From: a virus
Length of the DNA: 32,079 nt
IMG/VR virus record: IMGVR_UViG_3300007234_000017
Span: 1-32,079 of that record
Reading direction: 5' to 3' (one strand)
Below, in pieces: positions 5,975-14,928 of this stretch (position 1 is the stretch's first letter; every line of letters starts with the position of its first letter). Position numbers and translations under genes: made by a program. Below the pieces are notes generated by a model. That model was not told where the DNA came from and searched no databases. It was given only the letters and a program-made list of their open reading frames with translations.

Positions 5975-7515
5975 GCCGTGAGGACCTCCAATTGCGTGAC
6001 GCCGGCCTGGCGCTCGGCGTAGCCGGCGACCCGCGCGGCGACGCCGGCGGAAATGCCGTAGTCCGGATGCGCGAGCCATACCTCGTCGCCGATCGCGAGG
6101 ACGCCGAACCCGACGTCGGTCTCGCAGGACCAGGCCGCCAGGTCGGCCAGGAGCGGGAGGAGGTCGTCTGCGATCGCCTCGGCATCGGCCTCCTCGTAAC
6201 ACCAGGTCGCGACCTCGAGCGGTTGCGCGCGCAAGTGAGCGGCCGCGATCGCGGACATGAGCGCGGCATCGGTCGGGAGCGCGACCAGGTTCGGCGTCGA
6301 CCAGGTCAAGCGATCCGCCGCCGTGACACTGTCGGCGAGCTCGTCGGCGGCCTGGACCTGGCCGAGTATCCGGTATTGCGCGCGGATCTCGCTCGGCGGG
6401 ATACCGAGGCGGCGACGACCGAGCGAGCCCTCGGCGATCCGGTAATCGGTTATCACCGCCCGGACGACCGCGTCGGTCGAGGCGGTCGCGGTCGGCGCCT
6501 TGAACACGCCGAGAGAGAACAGGCCGGCGCGCGTAAACACCCAATAGCCGCCGGCGCCGGCGATCAGCGCGTCGAGGATCTGGGCGATCGTCACGCTCGA
6601 GGTCCCGGTCGCGTAGCCGACCACGCCGGCGCGATCGGCCGCGAGCGCGGTAAAGGCCGCCGTGTCGAGCTCGGCAGGGTCCGCCAGCCCGGCATAGTCG
6701 GTAACGATCAACCGAACCACGTCCGCCAGGTCGTCAGCCCAGGCGCCGCCCGGCGCCGCCCCCTTGACGTCGACCGTCACCGCGCCGACCGGCGAGTCGC
6801 CGAGGACGATCCGGCCGACCGAAAGGTCCGCGAAGTAGGACCCGGAGGGCGGCGGATTGGAGCCGCTCGAGGAGAGTGCTACGCCATTGTCCCGGACCGC
6901 GAGGATCGCCTCGATCGGCCCGTCGTGGATATCCAGGACCAGGTTCGCCGGGTCGACCATGATCGCCGGCGCGTTGTCGACCCGGCCGAAGACAAGCGGC
7001 CGAGGCCGGTTCTTGAGCTCGGCCGTCCCGTCCGTCCCGCCGGCCCCGCCATAGGTCGAGGTCTGGATCGGCCGGCGGAAGTCCTCGGCGCGGTCGTGAA
7101 ACCGCAGGACCAGGCTCGACGGCCCGGCCTGGTCGAGATCGGCGACCGTCCCGGAGGCGACGACCTCGCGATCGGCGAACGCCGCCCCGGCCGCCAGGCG
7201 CTCGAGCGTGAAGGCGCGCCCGTCCCATGCGTAGCCGAGGAGGGCCGCCAAGGTCCCGTTATCGCGCCATTGCTGCGGGATACCGATCGAGACCGACCCG
7301 CTCCCCGGAAGCGACGGCCCGCCGAACGCCCCCGGCGCGAACGCTTGGCGCTCGCAGGCGTAGCCCTCGACAACCCCCTCGAAAGTCACGCTCGCCGGCG
7401 TGTCGGTCGGACCGGTCCGGTAATCCGAGGTCGCGAGATAGACCGGGACCGTATCGGCCTCGCCGAGATCGTATGGCTCGACCGTGAGGAGGAGGACGTC
7501 GATCGCAGAGATCAT
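5971..7515 (-). CDS. Tail tip/hub structural protein, 514 aa
   Basis: The gene is coupled to the tape measure by ATGA (7512-7515) and to the next tail gene by ATGA (5971-5974). The N-terminal part is beta-rich (EPYDLGEADTVPVYLATSDY, then TFEGVVEGYACERQAF). Several central elements repeat a strand-turn-strand pattern (PRPLVFGRVDNAPAIMVDP), and the C-terminus includes FGVLAIGDEVWLAHPDYGIS, a pattern seen in baseplate/tail-hub proteins. Immediate position after the tape measure is where distal tail and hub proteins lie in siphophages. I recognise it as a member of the tail proteins found in related siphophages but cannot say whether it is the distal tail ring or the hub. Confidence 0.7.
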   Translation of the reverse strand: MISAIDVLLLTVEPYDLGEADTVPVYLATSDYRTGPTDTPASVTFEGVVEGYACERQAFAPGAFGGPSLPGSGSVSIGIPQQWRDNGTLAALLGYAWDGRAFTLERLAAGAAFADREVVASGTVADLDQAGPSSLVLRFHDRAEDFRRPIQTSTYGGAGGTDGTAELKNRPRPLVFGRVDNAPAIMVDPANLVLDIHDGPIEAILAVRDNGVALSSSGSNPPPSGSYFADLSVGRIVLGDSPVGAVTVDVKGAAPGGAWADDLADVVRLIVTDYAGLADPAELDTAAFTALAADRAGVVGYATGTSSVTIAQILDALIAGAGGYWVFTRAGLFSLGVFKAPTATASTDAVVRAVITDYRIAEGSLGRRRLGIPPSEIRAQYRILGQVQAADELADSVTAADRLTWSTPNLVALPTDAALMSAIAAAHLRAQPLEVATWCYEEADAEAIADDLLPLLADLAAWSCETDVGFGVLAIGDEVWLAHPDYGISAGVAARVAGYAERQAGVTQLEVLTA

Positions 7516-10500
7516 GGCGTCACCGCCCGGAACGCGAACCCGGAGCCCTGGCGGCCGACCACCAGGCCCCGCAGGAAGCCGAGGAGGTCACGGGTCGCCG
7601 AGGTCGCGGCGCGTTGCCCGGCGACGAGCTCGGCCAGGAGCTCGGCCACGCCGGCGCCCCCGGCGGCCGCCTCCCGGAGAATGCTCGCGGTCTGGCTCGC
7701 GTTGTACACGCGCGACCGGCCCGTCGCCTCGAGCTCCGGCCCGCGCTCACCGACGATCCGCAGGCCGCCCGTATGATCGCCGCCCTCGGCATAGCCGGTT
7801 ATCGAGCGGATCACCGCGTCGACGATCGGATCGGCCTGGCGCCTGGCCGCCGCCTGGCCTTCGCCGAAACCGGAGATCGGCTCGAGGCCGAGCGAGATAA
7901 GGCGCTCATTAATCGCCGCGTTGACCGCCGGGTCCCGGCCGAGATCGAACCCGGCCGCGTTCGTGTATTGCCCGTCGCCGAGGCGCCGGAGCCCGGCGAC
8001 CGAGCTCGCGGCAGAGACCGCGCTCGAGGATCTCGGCGCGACCGCCTCGAGCGCGGTCGCGAGATCCTCGCGAATGCCCCGGAGCTCGTCGAGCGACGCC
8101 CGCGCGATCGCCAGGTCGTCGGCGAACGCATCCTCGAGACCGGCGAGCCCGGCGTCTACCTGGTTGTACAACGATTGATATTGCGGCCCGCTCGCGTAGA
8201 CGTCGCGGCCGAGCTCGAGAACGGTACGCGCCAGGTCTCGGGCGCGGCCTGCGGCCTCCTCGTCGCCGCCGAGCCCGGCGGCCGACGCCTCGGAGAACAA
8301 CCGGAGCGCCTCGTCGAGACTTGCGGTCGGCGAGAGCGGCGAGAGCGAGCGGTCGATCCGGAGGCCCTGGCGGGTCTGGCGGATCGAGGCGACCAACTGG
8401 TCGAGCGAGCGGGTCGAGCCCTCGAGGGCGGCGATCTCGTCGTCGCGGGCGGCGATCGCCTCGTTGATCCGAGCGGCCTCCTCCTGGCGCGCGGCGGCCG
8501 CGACCTGGATCTCGAACAGCGTGTCGACGAGACCGAGATCGCCGCCGACCGCGACCGCCTGGTCGCGCAAACTTTCATAGTTGGTGACGAGCGCCTCGAC
8601 GACCTGCGAGGCCGGCGAGAGGAGAGACCGGATCTGCCCGGCCAGGTCCTCGTTAAAGCCCGTCCGCATGGTCTCGCGGAACGTGTCGCGCGCCTTGTCG
8701 AGCTTGTCGTCGACCTGGTCGGCCTCGAGACCGAGAGCCTCGACCGCGCCCCGGAGGTTGTCGATCGACGCGAGGCCGCTCTCGAGCTTGAGCTCGTAGC
8801 CCTCGAGCGGCGTGCTATCGACCGACGCCAGGCCGAGGAGCTCGTCGACATAGCGAGAGATCGCGTCCATTCCCTCGCTCATCAATGCCGGGTCGCCGAA
8901 GTCGCGGACGACCGGGCGATTGGCCGACGCCTGGACCTGGTCGGCGTACCGCTCGATTGCCTCGGCGGCGTCCCGCACGCCGGAGACGACCGCGCCGGTC
9001 GCCGCGTTGAAGAACTCGATAGTCTGCAACCCCTCGTCGCCGACCACTCGCCGGCGGAACGTCTGGCCGTCAATCGTGAAACCGCTCTCGCCGCCGTCGC
9101 GGCTGTCGTACTGGATACGCGCCGACGACGTGTCGATCCGAGCCGCCTCGCCCTCGCGGTCGACCGCCCCGAAATATCGCTCGAGGTTCGCGACGAAGTC
9201 TTCGACCGTCTTCTCCTGAGCGGCCCCGGCGTCCTCGGCCGAGCGGCCGAGCTCGTAAAGCTGCAACGCCGCCGCATCGCCGGCGCGAGACATCCGGGCG
9301 GTTGCGTCCTCGAAAGCGACCGCGAAGTCGAGCGCCTCGCCGACCGCCTCGGCGTCCGCCCCGCCATCACGCTCGAGGCGGCCGAGCACGGCCCGGAGGA
9401 CCCCCTCGGTCGCCGTCGAGATCCCGTCGACGAGGCCGCGCTCGAGCGCGTCGAGGATCGAGCGATAGACGAAGTCGCCGACCGCCTCCTCGGCCGTGGC
9501 AAAGCGACGGAGATCCGGCGACCGCCCGCTCCGGCGATCGCCCTCGGTCAAGCCCGGCGAGGAGATCGCGCTCGCATACTCGCCGCTCTCATAGCCGACC
9601 TCGCCCCCGAAGGCCCCCGGCCGCAGGGTCGCCCCCAGGCTCTCGAGGAACTGATTGACGAAATCCGAGACGCCATCGGCGAGCTTCTGAGCGTCCTCGA
9701 CCGCCGCGTTGTTATCGGCCCCGACCGCCCGCACGCCGAGCCGATCGTCGTCGACGTTGAAGGTCGCGCCGAGCGCCGGCCCGCTCGTCTTCCCCGGACC
9801 GAATATCTGCGTTGCCAGGAGCGCCAGGCCGGCGACCGCGATCGCGATCGGCCCGGCCGCAGCCGCAAACCCGGCTTGCGCCAAGGCCCCGCTTGCGACC
9901 TGGCTCGCGACCGCGCCGCCGGCCCCGCCCGGACCCAGGCCGCCCGTGAGGAGCCCGGCGGGACCGAGGCCGGCCTGTACACCGAAGAACGACCCGAGAG
10001 CGTTCCCGAGGGAGGGCGCGATCTGAGCGAGCGAGCTCGTCAGCGTGTTCCCGAGGCCGGTAATCGAGGAGACCAGGTTCGACGCACCGCTCGACAAGAG
10101 CGAGCCGAGCGGGTTGCCGGAGAACAAGCCGTCGAGAAGGAAGTTGCTCCCTTGCGATATGCCGAGGTTCAACAGACCCCGGCCGAGGTCGCCGAACCCG
10201 CCGCCGACCCCGCCAGTCCCCGACGCGATCAGGTCGACCCCGGACCGCAGCAGGCCGGCGGCGTCGAACTGCGGGACCCGGACATTCGCCGCCGTGCGCG
10301 AGGCGTTGGCGACGGAGAGCTCGTAGGCGCGGACCGTCGAGATCGCGTCGGAATACACGCGCTCGGCCTGGCGGACCTTCTCGGCGTGCTGGTCCTGGCT
10401 CAGGACGCCGAGCTCGAGCGCCAGGTCGAGGTCGAGGAGCGTCTCGTTATAGGCGCGGGTCGCCGCCGACGTGCGGTCGGTCGCGTCCTCGAGGCGGACC

Positions 10501-12005
10501 AGGCGCTCGCGGAGGGTCCGTTTCTGGTCGGCCAGGCGCTCGACCGCCTCCGCCGCCGCCTCGTCGGCCTCTGTCGCCTTTTTGGTCGCCTTGGTCGACG
10601 CCTCGAGCTTCTCGATCTTCTCGTCATAGTGCCGATTGATCTCGGCCAGGGTCTCGACCCGAAGCTCCTCGCTCGCCTGCATGGTGTCGAGGAGGCGGGT
10701 CGCCTCGGCGATCTTCTCGGCGCGCTCGGCCTCGATCTTCGCCGCCTGGTCGAGCTCGCCCCGGAGCTCGGCCAAGGCCGCCCGCGCCCGATCGAAGCCG
10801 GCCGCGCCCGTGTCGCCAGCGAGCGCCAGGTCCCAATCGAACGCCGCCTCGGCCGCCTGGCGCGCCGCCTCGCCGAGCGCCTTGATCTCCTCGGCCAAGG
10901 CTCGCGCGGTCGAGGTCATGCGCGCGCGGATCGCCCCCGCGACCGCGTCGCCGGCGCGCGCGGCAGCACCCTCGGCGCTCTTGTCGAACGCCTCGAGGTC
11001 GGCCTCGACCCGCTCGAGCTCGGCGAGGAGCTCCTCGCGGCTCCGCCCCGCCGTCTCGGTCGCCTCGCCGAAATAGCGGGCGATCGCCTGGCCGAGCTCG
11101 GAATGCTCCGAACCAATAAACCGGACCTTGGCGAAGAAATCGGCCAGCGCCTCCGACGCCTCGGCGGCGATCGGCGCCAGGCGCAACAGAACGCGGTTGA
11201 CATTCATTTCGACAACCCGCCCGAACGTGTCGAGCGCGTCGCGCGCCCGCTCGGCGTCGCGGACCACTTGCTCGTCAAGCACCAGGCCGAGCTCGGCGGC
11301 ACGGTCGCGGAGGTCCTGGACAGCCTCGGCCCCCTTGCCGAACAGATTGACCAAGCCCGCGCCCTCCTGGTCGAACGCCTTGACGGCGATCCGAAGGCGC
11401 TCGGCCTCGTCGGTCGTCGACGCCATGACGTCGGCCAGGTCCGCCAAGACGTCGAGGTTGTCGCGCGTCGAGCCGTCGGCGTTGCGGAGCGAGATCCCGT
11501 ATTGCTCGAGCGTGCCCTTGAGCTCGCCGGTCCCCTGGACCGCCTCGGCCATCCGCCGCGTAAACCGCTGAATGCCGGTATCGAGGTTGTTCGCGGCGAC
11601 GCCGGACCGCTCGGCCGCGAAACGGAGCTCTTGAAGCGCCGAGGTCGAGACACCGATCCGGTCGGCGAACTTGCCAAGCTGGTCGGCTTGCGTAACCGCC
11701 TGGTTGAACTGGCGGAAGGCGACGACGGCGCCGCCGATACCGGCCGCCGCCGCCAGGCCGGCCGGACCGAGCGCCGAGAGCACCGGCGCCAGCGCCCCGG
11801 CGCGGCTCGCGAAACCGTCGATCCGGCCGCGGACCTGGCCGACCGCCGCCGAGAGCGTCAACAGCCCCCGGCTTGCCGGCCTGGTGGCGTTCTCGATCGA
11901 CTGGACAGCGGTCCGGCCGCGCGACCCGAAACGCTCGAGCGCCTGTACCGCGACGTCGGCGTCCTTGACCGAGAGCCGGATCAATAGGGAGCGTTCACCC
12001 GCCAC
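7512..12005 (-). CDS. Tape measure protein, 1497 aa
   Basis: This is the longest gene, located between the tail chaperones and the tip genes, as in lambda-like phages. The start is a GTG at 12005. It is largely helical with long coiled-coil runs (residues about 300-560 and 1080-1250). Hydrophobic segments at about 77-97 (GPAGLAAAAGIGGAVVAF) and 705-735 (AAAAGPIAIAVAGLALLA) are of the kind thought to enter the host membrane. The C-terminus has the typical GGLRIVGERGPELEATG motif of tape measures. By the usual rule of about 1.5 angstrom per residue, it predicts a tail of roughly 220 nm. The start overlaps the end of the frameshifted chaperone frame (11995). Confidence 0.93.
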   Translation of the reverse strand: MAGERSLLIRLSVKDADVAVQALERFGSRGRTAVQSIENATRPASRGLLTLSAAVGQVRGRIDGFASRAGALAPVLSALGPAGLAAAAGIGGAVVAFRQFNQAVTQADQLGKFADRIGVSTSALQELRFAAERSGVAANNLDTGIQRFTRRMAEAVQGTGELKGTLEQYGISLRNADGSTRDNLDVLADLADVMASTTDEAERLRIAVKAFDQEGAGLVNLFGKGAEAVQDLRDRAAELGLVLDEQVVRDAERARDALDTFGRVVEMNVNRVLLRLAPIAAEASEALADFFAKVRFIGSEHSELGQAIARYFGEATETAGRSREELLAELERVEADLEAFDKSAEGAAARAGDAVAGAIRARMTSTARALAEEIKALGEAARQAAEAAFDWDLALAGDTGAAGFDRARAALAELRGELDQAAKIEAERAEKIAEATRLLDTMQASEELRVETLAEINRHYDEKIEKLEASTKATKKATEADEAAAEAVERLADQKRTLRERLVRLEDATDRTSAATRAYNETLLDLDLALELGVLSQDQHAEKVRQAERVYSDAISTVRAYELSVANASRTAANVRVPQFDAAGLLRSGVDLIASGTGGVGGGFGDLGRGLLNLGISQGSNFLLDGLFSGNPLGSLLSSGASNLVSSITGLGNTLTSSLAQIAPSLGNALGSFFGVQAGLGPAGLLTGGLGPGGAGGAVASQVASGALAQAGFAAAAGPIAIAVAGLALLATQIFGPGKTSGPALGATFNVDDDRLGVRAVGADNNAAVEDAQKLADGVSDFVNQFLESLGATLRPGAFGGEVGYESGEYASAISSPGLTEGDRRSGRSPDLRRFATAEEAVGDFVYRSILDALERGLVDGISTATEGVLRAVLGRLERDGGADAEAVGEALDFAVAFEDATARMSRAGDAAALQLYELGRSAEDAGAAQEKTVEDFVANLERYFGAVDREGEAARIDTSSARIQYDSRDGGESGFTIDGQTFRRRVVGDEGLQTIEFFNAATGAVVSGVRDAAEAIERYADQVQASANRPVVRDFGDPALMSEGMDAISRYVDELLGLASVDSTPLEGYELKLESGLASIDNLRGAVEALGLEADQVDDKLDKARDTFRETMRTGFNEDLAGQIRSLLSPASQVVEALVTNYESLRDQAVAVGGDLGLVDTLFEIQVAAAARQEEAARINEAIAARDDEIAALEGSTRSLDQLVASIRQTRQGLRIDRSLSPLSPTASLDEALRLFSEASAAGLGGDEEAAGRARDLARTVLELGRDVYASGPQYQSLYNQVDAGLAGLEDAFADDLAIARASLDELRGIREDLATALEAVAPRSSSAVSAASSVAGLRRLGDGQYTNAAGFDLGRDPAVNAAINERLISLGLEPISGFGEGQAAARRQADPIVDAVIRSITGYAEGGDHTGGLRIVGERGPELEATGRSRVYNASQTASILREAAAGGAGVAELLAELVAGQRAATSATRDLLGFLRGLVVGRQGSGFAFRAVTP

Positions 12006-12971
12006 GTCTCGCCCTCTCCCTTTCCCGGCGCGCCTCGTCGAGGCGCGCCCATGTCACGTCAGCCAGGCCGAACCAGTTGACCAGGTAGGCCGGTTGATCC
12101 AGGAGGCCGCCGGCAAGCGGCATCACAACGCCGCCGCCGCCGTGCCCCCGTTGTCGTTGCCAGAGCCGGAGGATCAGCCGGGTCTGGTCGTCGACCAGGT
12201 AACGCGGATGGACCCGGAGCCTCAGCGGCTCGCCGGGTCGGTCGCAGTCCGGGACGTCCGGGAACTCCCACCCTTGCCCTTCCGGCGCCGGTCGGTTTGG
12301 CGTCCACTCTTCGCCGACGCCGTCGAAGGCGGCCGGGTCGAAGGACCAGACGACGGCGACGTCGAGTTTTTTTTGGCGACCCCGCGCGGCCGGTCGAGGT
12401 CGGCGATCCGCCGCGCCAGGAACACCAGGTCGCCGAACGGGATGCACTCGACCGAGGCGCGCGAGAGCACGACGGCGCCGTCCTCGAGCGTCTCGGTCTC
12501 GGCGACCAGGTCCTCGCCGGTCTCGGCGTCGACCAGGTTCCGCCAGCCCTTCACGAAGGCCCGCACCCGGTCGAGCGTCATCAATTCATCGGCGCGCACG
12601 CTTTGCGCTTCCATTTCCCGAAACGGCGGCCAGGACTTGCGCGCCGCGAGCTTGAGGGTCGCGAGCCGCCCCCGGTCCTCGACCGAGAGCCGGCCGCCGC
12701 CCTGGGTTTCGACCACGGCCCGCGCCAGGATCATTCGCGCGGCGGCGCGATCCTCGTCGCCGGCGACAATCGCCTCGAGGCCGTTGGCGAGCTCGCCGAG
12801 GAGCTCGAACGGACCATAAGCGAGGCCGTGCTCGCGGTTGAAGCGATCGCGGAAGGCGACCGAGGAGTAATAGGTCGGCCGCTCGACCTGGTAGGCGACT
12901 TGCGCCGCCGGGTCGACGCCCTGTTGACCCGGCGCCGGTATCCAAACCGACGCATCCTTGAGCACGTCCAT
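11995..12971 (-). CDS. Tail assembly chaperone, long frameshifted form (gpGT-like), about 325 aa
   Basis: A -1 shift on the A8 run at 12367-12374 joins the first 201 residues of the 249-aa frame, one further Lys, and 123 residues of the frame that ends at 11995. The second frame has no start of its own at a sensible place; its conserved-looking part begins just after the slip (LDVAVVWSFDPAAFDG) and ends with a basic helix (LDEARRERERARR). In lambda and many siphophages the T domain of gpGT recruits the tail tube protein to the tape measure, and this gene pair sits at exactly that position. The joining product is inferred from the slippery site and gene order. Confidence 0.8.
12222..12971 (-). 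CDS. Tail assembly chaperone, short form (gpG-like), 249 aa
   Basis: The ATG at 12971 has GGAGG with an 8-base spacer. Residues 1-200 look folded and mostly helical (VAFRDRFNREHGLAYGPFEL, GRLATLKLAARKSWPPF, FGDLVFLARRIADLD). After residue 200 the sequence turns into a low-complexity Ser/Thr/Lys/Arg tail (TRPPSTASAKSGRQTDRRRK), which is what out-of-frame translation of the overlapping T frame would look like. The abundant short form is expected to coat the tape measure during tail assembly. It lies between the tail tube gene and the tape measure gene, the invariant place for these chaperones. The start motif MDVLKDASVW and a Lys-rich end at the slip site are visible. Confidence 0.8.
   Translation of the reverse strand: MDVLKDASVWIPAPGQQGVDPAAQVAYQVERPTYYSSVAFRDRFNREHGLAYGPFELLGELANGLEAIVAGDEDRAAARMILARAVVETQGGGRLSVEDRGRLATLKLAARKSWPPFREMEAQSVRADELMTLDRVRAFVKGWRNLVDAETGEDLVAETETLEDGAVVLSRASVECIPFGDLVFLARRIADLDRPRGVAKKNSTSPSSGPSTRPPSTASAKSGRQTDRRRKGKGGSSRTSRTATDPASR
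12366..12374 (-). promoter_or_regulatory. Programmed -1 ribosomal frameshift site
   Basis: In the zero frame the codons are GCC AAA AAA AAC, which contains the canonical slippery heptamer A-AAA-AAC. Nine bases downstream GCCGTCG (12351-12357) can pair with CGACGGC (12319-12325), a possible stimulatory stem. Gene order and the disordered zero-frame tail support programmed shifting rather than a sequencing error. Confidence 0.78.
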
Positions 12972-13002
12972 TGCTGCAACCTCCGAGGACTGGACAAACG
13001 AA

Positions 13003-13031
13003 ACCCGCCCCCGGCCAGGCCGGAGGCGGGT
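13003..13031 (-). terminator. Intrinsic terminator after the tail tube gene
   Basis: Twelve-base arms at 13003-13014 and 13020-13031 pair with one mismatch around a five-base loop. On the minus strand the stem is followed by TTTCGTTTG. It lies just after the stop of the tail tube gene (13055), where reduced readthrough would keep the tube protein in excess over chaperones and tape measure. Confidence 0.7.
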
Positions 13032-13054
13032 CGAGGACCTGGCGCCAAGCGGCG

Positions 13055-14215
13055 TCAGGAGTAGGAGATATAAGCGCCGGTATCCTGGCCCGCCGCGTCG
13101 AAGTCGAGGCCCTCATGCAGAAAGCCCCGGTTGTCGACCTCGCTCGAGCCGACGAACCGCGCCGCCGGGACATAGAGCGAGATCACCCCGCCGTCGCCGG
13201 TCCCGAAGCGGACCCAGAGCTCTTTGGTCGTCCCGGCCGACACGTCCGCAAAAGCGTTGCGGGTCGCGACGAGCGCCATACGCGGGTTGATCCGCCCGGA
13301 GATCCGCCGCCGGATGATCGAGGCGACGTCGTACCCGTAGGCGGTCGAGGGCGCGTCGGCGAGCTCGAGCTCGTTCCCGAAGTCGAGCGAGAGCTCCGAA
13401 AACTCGATCTGGTTCCCGTCGAGATAGGCGTCCGTCAGGACCAGGACCGGCGGCGAGATCCCGTCATAGGTCGCCGCCCCCGGATCGGCGACGTCGGTCG
13501 GCGCGACCATCTGGCCACGGAGCCCGAAGGTAAACCGGCCCGGCCGGCGGACCGGGAGAGCGAGTTGCAGGGTCGACGCACCGCCGAGCACCTTGCGGAG
13601 CCGATGGTTTGCGCCGCTCGCGGAGTTGTGCGCGTAGGCGTAGGCGGTCAGGGTCTCGAGGCCGCTCGAGGCCGGGACATAGGTCGCGGCCGCGTGAATG
13701 GTGTATGCGACCCCGGTCCCGGCCGCCCCGGAGAGAGCCGGATAGACCTCGACCGAGTCACCCGCCGCGTTGCTCGCGGTAATCACCCGGTCCTCGCCGT
13801 CCACCGTAATCAGGTGGCCGACATAGTCGTTATTGGCCGCGACCTGCCCGGCCGCCAGGTTGACCGAGGTTGCGGTCGAGCCCGCGAGCGTGACGTCGGT
13901 CTCGTCGGCCGCGAGCAGGGTTTGCGCCAGGCCGGAGCCCCGCAGGAGCGGACCGACCTCCGGCGCCTGGCCGCCGGTCCCGGAGCCCTTGAGGAGCACC
14001 GTCGCGGACAGGCTCGCCGAGCCGCCGCCGGTAACCCGCGTCGAGCGATCGAGGCCGCCGGTCTTTTCGTTGGTATCCTCGAGCTCCCAATCGTCGGAGA
14101 CCGTGACCTCCTCGGCGGCGATCGCGTCGGTCCCGACCACCGGGACCGCGTCGGTCCCGGCCGTGGTCTCGACCTTGGCAAGCAAGGTCATATTCTGTGT
14201 GCGGAAAGTGGACAT
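13055..14215 (-). CDS. Major tail tube protein, 386 aa
   Basis: The ATG at 14215 has AGGAGG with a 7-base spacer, a strong site as expected for an abundant protein. The start (STFRTQNMTLLAKVETTAGT) and the beta-rich body with repeated glycine turns resemble siphophage tail tube proteins that begin with 'LLakeEtt.GtDa.Pt'. Internal features include an Ig-like or tube beta-sandwich region (LETLTAYAYAHNSASGANHR) and a C-terminal half ending in EGLDFDAAGQDTGAYISYS. Position before the frameshifted chaperone and the terminator at 13003-13031 agree with this assignment. It forms the hexameric rings of the tail. Confidence 0.82.
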   Translation of the reverse strand: MSTFRTQNMTLLAKVETTAGTDAVPVVGTDAIAAEEVTVSDDWELEDTNEKTGGLDRSTRVTGGGSASLSATVLLKGSGTGGQAPEVGPLLRGSGLAQTLLAADETDVTLAGSTATSVNLAAGQVAANNDYVGHLITVDGEDRVITASNAAGDSVEVYPALSGAAGTGVAYTIHAAATYVPASSGLETLTAYAYAHNSASGANHRLRKVLGGASTLQLALPVRRPGRFTFGLRGQMVAPTDVADPGAATYDGISPPVLVLTDAYLDGNQIEFSELSLDFGNELELADAPSTAYGYDVASIIRRRISGRINPRMALVATRNAFADVSAGTTKELWVRFGTGDGGVISLYVPAARFVGSSEVDNRGFLHEGLDFDAAGQDTGAYISYS

Positions 14216-14233
14216 CCTCGATCCTCCTGTCGA

Positions 14234-14467
14234 TTAACCGGCGAGCGCCGGAGCTTTGCCCGCGCGGCCGCGCGGACGCCTGGCCGACGCGCCCGCGTCG
14301 GATTTCGTCGGCGCCTCGTCGATCGAGCGACCCTCGACCTCGCCGGCCCTGGTCGAGCGCCGGGCGCTCTCCCGCGCCTCGGCGCGCGAGGCGATGACCG
14401 AGCCGCCGCCCTTGCGGACGATCGGCGTCGGCCGACCCGCTGTGTCTCTCATTGCCGCCCTCCTCAT
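14234..14467 (-). CDS. Hypothetical small basic protein, 77 aa
   Basis: The ATG at 14467 overlaps the stop of the upstream tail gene as ATGA (14464-14467), the coupling pattern of this operon, which supports translation. The protein is rich in Arg, Ala and Ser (SRAEARESARRSTRAGEVEG, ASARRPRGRAGKA) and looks largely disordered; there are no cysteines, membrane segments or known domain. It sits between the tail terminator-like gene and the tail tube gene. A role in tail assembly is possible from position only. Confidence 0.6.
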   Translation of the reverse strand: MRRAAMRDTAGRPTPIVRKGGGSVIASRAEARESARRSTRAGEVEGRSIDEAPTKSDAGASARRPRGRAGKAPALAG

Positions 14468-14925
14468 GACGTTGCGTAAGGATCGAACTCCGCCGTCTGG
14501 TAGACGACGACATATTCGAGCGTGAAAGCCGCAAACGCCCTTGCCTTGGCATGGCGGCCGATCTCCGGCGTCGTCATGGCGAGCTCTTTGACGTCCCAGG
14601 CGAACCCGTCGACCGTGAGGCCGGCCGCATCCGGGCGCATGGCGAGGCGTATCCGCGCCGCGACCTCGGCGACCGCCGCACCCAGGAGAGCGCCGGTTGC
14701 CGCCGTCACGAACGCCTCGACCTCGAGGCCGAGCTCGCGGCTCAATCCGCCGCTGTCGCCGTCGACGACCTCCTCGCCGCCATCGAAGAGGACCAGCGCC
14801 GGGACCTCGCCCTCCTCGATCGGCACGAACCGATTGCGCTCGAAGGCGTAGCCGAGGCCGGTCGCGACCGCCTCGATCCGGGTCGCGATCCTCGAGACGA
14901 TCTCCTCACGGACAGGCGTCGGCAT
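14464..14925 (-). CDS. Tail terminator-like protein, 153 aa
   Basis: The ATG at 14925 lies three bases after the stop of the tail completion gene. The size and pattern fit the tail terminator (lambda gpU-like) group: an N-terminal helix (REEIVSRIATRIEAVATGL), the segment PALVLFDGGEEV, a central VEAFVTAATGALLGAAVAEVAARI helix, and a C-terminal strand (AFAAFTLEYVVVYQT) with the usual 'f.i.Y.t...dP' ending. These proteins cap the finished tail and join it to the head. The assignment rests on length, pattern and position between the completion protein and the tube protein. Confidence 0.65.
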   Translation of the reverse strand: MPTPVREEIVSRIATRIEAVATGLGYAFERNRFVPIEEGEVPALVLFDGGEEVVDGDSGGLSRELGLEVEAFVTAATGALLGAAVAEVAARIRLAMRPDAAGLTVDGFAWDVKELAMTTPEIGRHAKARAFAAFTLEYVVVYQTAEFDPYATS

Positions 14926-14928
14926 GGT

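Noticed and set aside
7614-11987. A 1457-codon open frame on the plus strand opposite the tape measure gene
   Set aside because: It is a mirror of the codon phase of a very GC-rich gene; its translation is Arg/Asp/Glu/Gly-rich without domain patterns, while the minus-strand frame has clear tape-measure features.
12367-12374. A8 run as a simple sequencing indel
   Set aside because: The position between tail tube and tape measure, the exact heptamer phase and the disordered zero-frame tail favour programmed frameshifting. Raw reads would settle it.
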